DNA of 14,211 nucleotides, taken from positions 1 to 14,211 of the forward strand of contig CALHPT010000126.1 in assembly GCA_938036405.1 (NCBI GenBank), given 5' to 3'. The notes beneath the pieces are model-generated. The model did no database searches. It was given only the letters and a program-made list of their open reading frames with translations, and was not told the DNA's origin. The position numbers and the translations under genes are program-made. This stretch comes from an uncultured Tannerella sp. Lineage in GTDB: Bacteria; Bacteroidota; Bacteroidia; Bacteroidales; Tannerellaceae. Below, in pieces: positions 7,228-14,211 of this stretch; position 1 is the stretch's first letter; each line of letters opens with the position of its first letter.

Positions 7228-7255
7228 CGAAATATGGGTTGAGGTATCGGGCAAA
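7228..7255 (-). promoter_or_regulatory. Candidate truA promoter (moderate)
   Basis: Minus-strand TTTG (7252-7255), 17 bases, then TATTTCG (7228-7234), partly matching the TTTG / TAnnTTTG pattern. It would give a leader of about 20 bases. The -7 box departs from consensus. Confidence 0.3.
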
Positions 7256-7341
7256 TGTTCTCTTCAAAAAAACAGATGGGATGTGCCCGGGTAGGGGCGT
7301 ATTGCATCCAATAAGGGACAAGGATTGGTATGATCTCTTTG

Positions 7342-7354
7342 GGGGCTTCGCCCC
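7342..7354. repeat. GGGGC hairpin
   Basis: GGGGC, loop TTC, GCCCC, perfect five-base stem in the truA-cobB gap. Short GC hairpins with TTC or TGC loops also occur in the 4547-4910 repeats, so this may be a common intergenic hairpin type in this genome. Confidence 0.4.
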
Positions 7355-7367
7355 GCCGCCTTACCTT

Positions 7368-7582
7368 CTTTTCTTGTCTTGATACAAGAAAAGAAACAAA
7401 AGAAAATCAAGGCGGCTGCGGCCGCCGGCGAAGATAGCCGAGTACGTGTGGAAATGGGAAAAGGGGCTGGGAAGTTTTTCCCGGTACATTTTTAAGACCG
7501 ATCACGTATCCGGCCAACTTCCTCGGCCTCGGTGAGGCCTTGATCTTCTTTTGCTTCTTTTCTTCCATCAAGGGAAGAAAAG
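7368..7582. repeat. Composite inverted repeat with 46-nt hairpin arms
   Basis: Two 46-base arms, 7368-7413 and 7537-7582, are inverted copies matching without gaps at 40 of 46 positions. Each arm contains a hairpin: TTCTTTTCTTGT / ACAAGAAAAGAA with loop CTTGAT (7366-7395), and CTTTTCTTCC / GGAAGAAAAG with loop ATCAAG (7557-7582). Four of the six differences form two compensating base-pair changes in the stem (GT/AC versus CC/GG). The loop CTTGAT is also complementary to an ATCAAG further along each arm. Between the arms lie another perfect hairpin (GGCGGC/GCCGCC, 7411-7426), module B-A of a second repeat family, and GGCCTC/GAGGCC (7525-7539). No coding function is apparent. Confidence 0.75.
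7430..7519 (-). repeat. Intergenic repeat, modules B-A (left of cobB)
   Basis: Read on the minus strand, module B (7471-7519, containing GATCGGTCTTAAA and GGGAAAAACTTC) is followed by module A (7430-7466, containing CCCCTTTTCC and CACACGTAC). The same two modules occur on the plus strand at 9139-9238 in the order A-B. The B copies differ by about four substitutions and one indel over 48 bases. Confidence 0.75.
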
Positions 7583-7611
7583 ATGATCCTGATGACAAGC
7601 GGGGCCGTCCA

Positions 7612-7634
7612 AGGGGCGTATGCGATACGCCCCT
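7612..7634. repeat. 10-bp-stem palindrome, possible cobB terminator
   Basis: AGGGGCGTAT, loop GCG, ATACGCCCCT forms a perfect ten-base stem 67 bases after the cobB stop. A half copy, TAGGGGCGTATTGC, lies at 7292-7305 on the far side of the gap. No T tract follows on the minus strand, so the terminator reading is uncertain; a dispersed palindromic repeat is at least as likely. Confidence 0.55.
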
Positions 7635-7700
7635 ACAGCCGGATACCCATCAAAAAAACACCTCCGAAATTCATTGCTATGAATCATTAACCCTCCTCCC

Positions 7701-8996
7701 CTATCCGAACAGCGTCGAGATGTCGGACTCGCCCCAATAGAGGTGGGTGTAGCTGGCCAGGACATTGACGTGGCGATAAACGGGGGTATCGACCGTGCCG
7801 CCCTTGGCATTGTACTGCTGGGCGACGCTGGGCGGGACGTCGGGCGAGGGAACGACCGAGGAGTAGTGGAACTCGTGGCCGCGCCAGTCTGTCCCGCCAA
7901 GCTCGAAACGGCGATAGCCGAGGCGCAGCCGCATGCCCTCCATCGTGGCGTCCTGAGCGAGGATGCCGACCATCTCCCGCCGCACGCCGTCCATCCCCGT
8001 CACGGCGCGACAGAGATACATCATGCCGCCGCATTCGGCCAGTATCCGTCCGCCGCGCTCGGCATAGCGACAGATCGCGTCGCGCATCGGGGTGTTCGCC
8101 GTGAGGGCGTCGAGATGGAACTCGGGGTATCCGCCCGGCAGGTAGACCAGATCGGCCTCCGGCAGCTGTTCGTCTCGCATCGGGCTGAAGCGGACGACCT
8201 CGGCGGCCTGCTCGAGTCTGGCGATGTTCTCGCGATAGACGAAGGCAAACGCCTCATCGTCGGCCACGGCCACGCGTCCGAGGGGGCGCATGGGTTGCGG
8301 GGCCTCGCCGGCGGGGGGCGTGGGGCGACGGCAGACGCTGAGCAAATGATCCAGGTCGACGTGCTGCTCGACGGTGTCGGCTACGCGATCGATCCATTGC
8401 TCGAGTTGGAAATTCGTATCGAGCGTCAGCCCGAGGTGTCGCGAAGGCACCTCTAACTCCGCCAGCCGAGGCAGGCAGCCGAGGCAAGGCACACCGACGT
8501 CGGCACACGCCTCGCGGAGGTAAGCGGCGTGCGACGCCGAGGCGACCAGATTAAAGACCACGCCGGCCACCTCGACACGCGGATCAAAGTGCGCAAAGCC
8601 GTGGATGAGAGCCGCCACGGAGTAGGCCGTCGAACGGGCATTGACGACGAGCACGACCGGCAGTCGGAGCAGTCGCGCCACCTCGGACGAGCTTCCGCGT
8701 GTCTTGTCGAAGCCGTCAAAAAGCCCCATCACGCCCTCGGCCACGCACGCATCGGCCGACCCGCCGTATTTGCCATATATATATTGTATATGATCGGGCG
8801 ACGCCATCCAAGTGTCGAGGTTCACGGACGTCAGGCCCGCGGCCCGGGTGTGATAGCGTGCGTCGATATAGTCCGGCCCACATTTGAAAGGTTGCACGGA
8901 GAGCCCGCGTCGCCGGAGTGCGCGCAGTAGCCCGATGGTGAATGTGGTCTTGCCACAGCCTGAGTTTGTGGCCGCGATGAGCCATTGAGGAATCAT
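7701..8996 (-). CDS. cobB: Cobyrinate a,c-diamide synthase
   Basis: This ATP- and glutamine-dependent enzyme amidates the a and c side chains of (hydrogeno)cobyrinate in corrinoid (vitamin B12) synthesis. The 431-residue protein has a dethiobiotin-synthetase-like N-terminal half with P-loop ATNSGCGKTT (9-18), GPDYID (40-45) and EGVMGLFDG (87-95), and a class I glutamine amidotransferase half with PGGYPE (287-292), the nucleophile C322 in AECGGMMYL, HEFHYS (374-379) and the C-terminal NVLASYTHLYW containing H418. The ATG at 8996 is chosen since MIPQWLIAATNSG starts the domain; the extension to 9095 is unsupported. No other cobalamin gene is in the window, so the gene stands alone between truA and nifJ, bracketed by inverted copies of an intergenic repeat. 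CbiA is the equivalent name for the anaerobic pathway. Confidence 0.94.
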   Translation of the reverse strand: MIPQWLIAATNSGCGKTTFTIGLLRALRRRGLSVQPFKCGPDYIDARYHTRAAGLTSVNLDTWMASPDHIQYIYGKYGGSADACVAEGVMGLFDGFDKTRGSSSEVARLLRLPVVLVVNARSTAYSVAALIHGFAHFDPRVEVAGVVFNLVASASHAAYLREACADVGVPCLGCLPRLAELEVPSRHLGLTLDTNFQLEQWIDRVADTVEQHVDLDHLLSVCRRPTPPAGEAPQPMRPLGRVAVADDEAFAFVYRENIARLEQAAEVVRFSPMRDEQLPEADLVYLPGGYPEFHLDALTANTPMRDAICRYAERGGRILAECGGMMYLCRAVTGMDGVRREMVGILAQDATMEGMRLRLGYRRFELGGTDWRGHEFHYSSVVPSPDVPPSVAQQYNAKGGTVDTPVYRHVNVLASYTHLYWGESDISTLFG

Positions 8997-9023
8997 ATCT
9001 GTAGAAAATGTAGGGCGTCGCGT

Positions 9024-9071
9024 GCGTGCGCCGCCGGGTTGTTCAAAATCGCCTGCAAAAGAAGCGCACGC
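9024..9071 (-). promoter_or_regulatory. Stem in the predicted cobB leader
   Basis: GCGTGCGC (9024-9031) and GCGCACGC (9064-9071) are perfect eight-base complements separated by 32 bases, all within the predicted 5' leader of cobB. I looked for a cobalamin-riboswitch B12 box and did not see one. Confidence 0.35.
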
Positions 9072-9073
9072 GC

Positions 9074-9108
9074 ACCGATATTGAAGCCCCCGCAAGACAA
9101 ATATCGGT
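9074..9108. promoter_or_regulatory. 9-bp inverted repeat over the cobB promoter
   Basis: ACCGATATT (9074-9082) and AATATCGGT (9100-9108) are exact inverted repeats with a 17-base spacer. The right arm overlaps the candidate -7 box. The arrangement would suit a repressor operator or a stem at the very 5' end of the transcript. Confidence 0.4.
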
Positions 9109-9127
9109 CAGCAACCGGTGGAGCAAA
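9098..9127 (-). promoter_or_regulatory. Candidate cobB promoter, Bacteroidetes type
   Basis: Minus-strand TTTG (9124-9127), 18 bases, then GATATTTG (9098-9105), which matches five of the six fixed positions of TAnnTTTG. It predicts a leader of about 95 bases for cobB. Confidence 0.45.
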
Positions 9128-9138
9128 GAAAAAAGTAC

Positions 9139-9238
9139 CCCCTTTTCCACCCCCACACGTACCCGGCCATCTTCCCCGGCCTCGGTGAGGTTAGCCGGAT
9201 ACATGATCGGTCTTAAATAAGTACCTGGGAAAAACTTC
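9139..9238 (+). repeat. Intergenic repeat, modules A-B (right of cobB)
   Basis: Plus-strand module A (9139-9175, CCCCTTTTCC and CACACGTAC) is followed by the linker CGGCCTCGGTGAGG (9177-9190) and module B (9191-9238, GATCGGTCTTAAA and GGGAAAAACTTC). The same modules appear inverted at 7430-7519, there as B then A. Together with the cobB leader and the nifJ terminator this accounts for most of the 386-base gap between cobB and nifJ. Confidence 0.75.
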
Positions 9239-9264
9239 GCCGGGGCCCGCAGGCCCTCTCTAGC

Positions 9265-9316
9265 AAAAAAATCGGGGCGCCCCCTTCCTTCTTTGCGAAG
9301 AAAAGAGACGCCCCGA
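9265..9316 (-). terminator. Rho-independent terminator of nifJ
   Basis: Minus-strand TCGGGGCG (9309-9316) pairs with CGCCCCGA (9272-9279) over eight bases, with an inner TTCTT/AAGAA hairpin (9289-9302), and is followed directly by seven T residues (9265-9271). It lies 67 bases after the nifJ stop. A second, bulged stem at 9322-9352 (GTAGCGGGTC with GACCGCGCTAC) lies between it and the gene. Confidence 0.7.
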
Positions 9317-9382
9317 AGGGTGTAGCGGGTCAAGGAAACGAGACCGCGCTACGTCCTGTGGAGATGCTTCTGCCTTGCGAGT

Positions 9383-12937
<3,555 letters not shown>

Positions 12938-13008
12938 AACTCTCTGTACTATTTGATGTGTAATATTCTGATTGCTTATATGTGGATATTTAGTTAGTGG
13001 AGATTGTC

Positions 13009-14196
13009 TCAGTATAAAAAGCCGAACATCCACAGGGGGATGCAGTTCGGTTCGTCGGGAGGGGTCTCTACCTCGTTGACGGCGTAGTAGAAGTCGGGGT
13101 TGACTTTCCAGCGCGCTTCGGGGTAGGATATGCGAAAGAGGTAACGATCGTTGACCAGAAAGCTGTTGTGCCGGTCATAGGCGTTTACACGATTGTCTTT
13201 CATCAGTTGGTTGAAGAAGAAGGCCTCGTTGACGGTGCGCTCGTCCTGCGTCTGACGGTTGATGACGTGCAGCAGGTTGGAGTTGTAGAGGTTGGCGTAA
13301 ACGGGCTTTTGGGGGAACTCCTCGCCGCGGGGGTAGAGGAGGGTAATCATGCGGGCGTCCTTGAGATACTTGAGGTAGTTCATCACGGTGGCGCGAGAGG
13401 TGCCGATCTCCTTGCTGAGCTGACTGATGTTGATGGTGCAGGAGTCGTTTTGCGAGATGATGTAGAGCAACCGGCGCAGTTTGGGCAGGTAGCGCTGCTC
13501 GATCTGCCGGATGTAGAGCACGTCGACCTCGAGGGTCATGTTCATCATCTTGAGCAGGTTCTCGGAATAGTTGCGCTTCTCGAGAAAGAAGGGGTAGAAG
13601 CCGTGATGAAGGTAGTCGTGGAAGTATTCACCGGGGTTGACTTGGTCGATGATGTCGCGAGCGATAATGTCGCGGTCGCGCATGAGCATGTCGAAGGTGA
13701 TGGGTTGCAGGTCGAGACCGGCCTTGAGGTTGAGGTATTCGCGGAAGGAGAAGCCGTGCAGGTAGTACGGGGTGACGATGTCTCCCACCTCGTGATTCTC
13801 TTCTTTGATACGCATGACGGACGATCCAGTGAAGACGATCCGCAGGTTGGAGAAATGATCGTAGCAATACCGCAGTTCGCGCGACCAATTCGGATACTTG
13901 AAGATCTGATCGATGAGGAGCACCTTGCCGCCGTTGGCGTAGAATTCGCCTGCGAAGTCCGTGAGGGTGCGTTCGGTGAAGATAAAGTTGTTGAGGTTGA
14001 CGTAGAGGCATTCGTGGCCGTCGTGGGGGAAACGTTCGCGGGCGTAGGAGAGCAGGAAGGTGGTCTTACCGATCTCGCGGCAGCCCTTGATGCCAATCAG
14101 GCGTCGACTCCAGTCCACCTCGTCCATCAGGCCGCGGCGCACGGGTGTCCCCAGATGCGTCACCAGATATTTGTGCGTTCGATAGAATGCCTCCAT
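13009..14196 (-). CDS. AAA_14-type ATP-binding protein with altered Walker B
   Basis: A 395-residue predicted P-loop ATPase of the family (AAA_14 plus C-terminal winged-helix region) that is widespread and highly paralogous in Bacteroidetes; its function is not established. Walker A is GCREIGKT (38-45), Walker B is KVLLIDQIFKYPNW (91-104), followed by VFTGSS (121-126, sensor-like) and LHGFSFREYL (146-155). A helix-turn-helix-like segment, ISQLSKEIGTSRATVMNYLK, lies at 257-276, and the protein ends IPLWMFGFLY as relatives do. Two oddities: the Walker B acidic pair, usually DE, is D96-Q97, and the GGK-containing segment that I remember near the C-terminus of relatives is replaced by RISYPEARWKVNPDF. 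The ATG at 14196 is 15 bases from the window edge, so upstream signals are not visible. The stop is 71 bases before nifJ. Confidence 0.85.
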   Translation of the reverse strand: MEAFYRTHKYLVTHLGTPVRRGLMDEVDWSRRLIGIKGCREIGKTTFLLSYARERFPHDGHECLYVNLNNFIFTERTLTDFAGEFYANGGKVLLIDQIFKYPNWSRELRYCYDHFSNLRIVFTGSSVMRIKEENHEVGDIVTPYYLHGFSFREYLNLKAGLDLQPITFDMLMRDRDIIARDIIDQVNPGEYFHDYLHHGFYPFFLEKRNYSENLLKMMNMTLEVDVLYIRQIEQRYLPKLRRLLYIISQNDSCTINISQLSKEIGTSRATVMNYLKYLKDARMITLLYPRGEEFPQKPVYANLYNSNLLHVINRQTQDERTVNEAFFFNQLMKDNRVNAYDRHNSFLVNDRYLFRISYPEARWKVNPDFYYAVNEVETPPDEPNCIPLWMFGFLY

Positions 14197-14211
14197 AAGT
14201 CATCTCAAATT

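Noticed and set aside
7407..7598. A 63-codon minus-strand frame containing LAGYVIGLK
   Set aside because: It lies wholly inside intergenic repeats; the similar LAGYMIGLK frame near 9190 arises from the other repeat copy, so both are translations of repeat DNA.
8776..8800. AT-rich run (ATATATATATTGTATATG) inside cobB
   Set aside because: It encodes the in-frame residues HIQYIYGKY in an otherwise normal cobB, so it needs no regulatory explanation.
8997..9130. Possible cobalamin riboswitch upstream of cobB
   Set aside because: No B12-box-like sequence was seen; the leader holds only simple stems.
12938..13008. Possible nifJ promoter in the gap after the ATPase gene
   Set aside because: The gap is AT-rich but I could not find a TTTG / TAnnTTTG pair with suitable spacing.

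Overview
The window looks like chromosomal DNA of a GC-rich member of the Bacteroidales (phylum Bacteroidetes/Bacteroidota), perhaps a Tannerella- or Porphyromonas-like organism. The evidence is protein-family flavour (long pyruvate:ferredoxin oxidoreductase, a Bacteroidales-type AAA_14 ATPase ending in IPLWMFGFLY, IF-3 with a charged tail), the thrS-infC-rpmI order, and candidate promoters of the Bacteroidetes TTTG / TAnnTTTG type. The species cannot be fixed from this sequence alone.

Every gene I can support lies on the minus strand, so transcription runs from high to low coordinates. In that direction the order is: an AAA_14-type ATPase (13009-14196); nifJ (9383-12937); cobB (7701-8996); truA (6451-7200); efp (5760-6323); radC (4931-5632); a MIP18/DUF59 Fe-S assembly gene (4208-4525); lpxH (3428-4180); thrS (1123-3081); infC (391-1083); and the 5' part of rpmI (1-153, cut by the window edge). 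These are mostly housekeeping functions: anaerobic pyruvate oxidation, corrinoid biosynthesis, tRNA pseudouridylation, polyproline translation rescue, lipid A synthesis, Fe-S maturation and the translation cluster thrS-infC-rpmI. Candidate terminators and promoters suggest several short units (nifJ; cobB; truA; efp; radC; DUF59-lpxH; thrS-infC-rpmI) rather than one long operon.

The unusual material is between the genes. The 7201-7700 gap (truA/cobB) is packed with hairpins. It holds a 46-nt element present twice in inverted orientation, whose two copies differ by compensatory changes in the stem and keep a loop-to-tail complementarity that could form a pseudoknot. A second repeat family (modules A and B) occurs on both sides of cobB, in opposite orientation and in circularly permuted order. 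A third, unrelated family forms three tandem units of about 125 bp between the DUF59 gene and radC. I see no transposase, integrase, CRISPR array, phage gene, rRNA or tRNA gene in the window.

Other points of note are a strong Shine-Dalgarno sequence before infC that fits a non-AUG start (ATT or TTG), an inverted repeat lying over the candidate cobB promoter, and an ATPase whose Walker B glutamate is replaced by glutamine.
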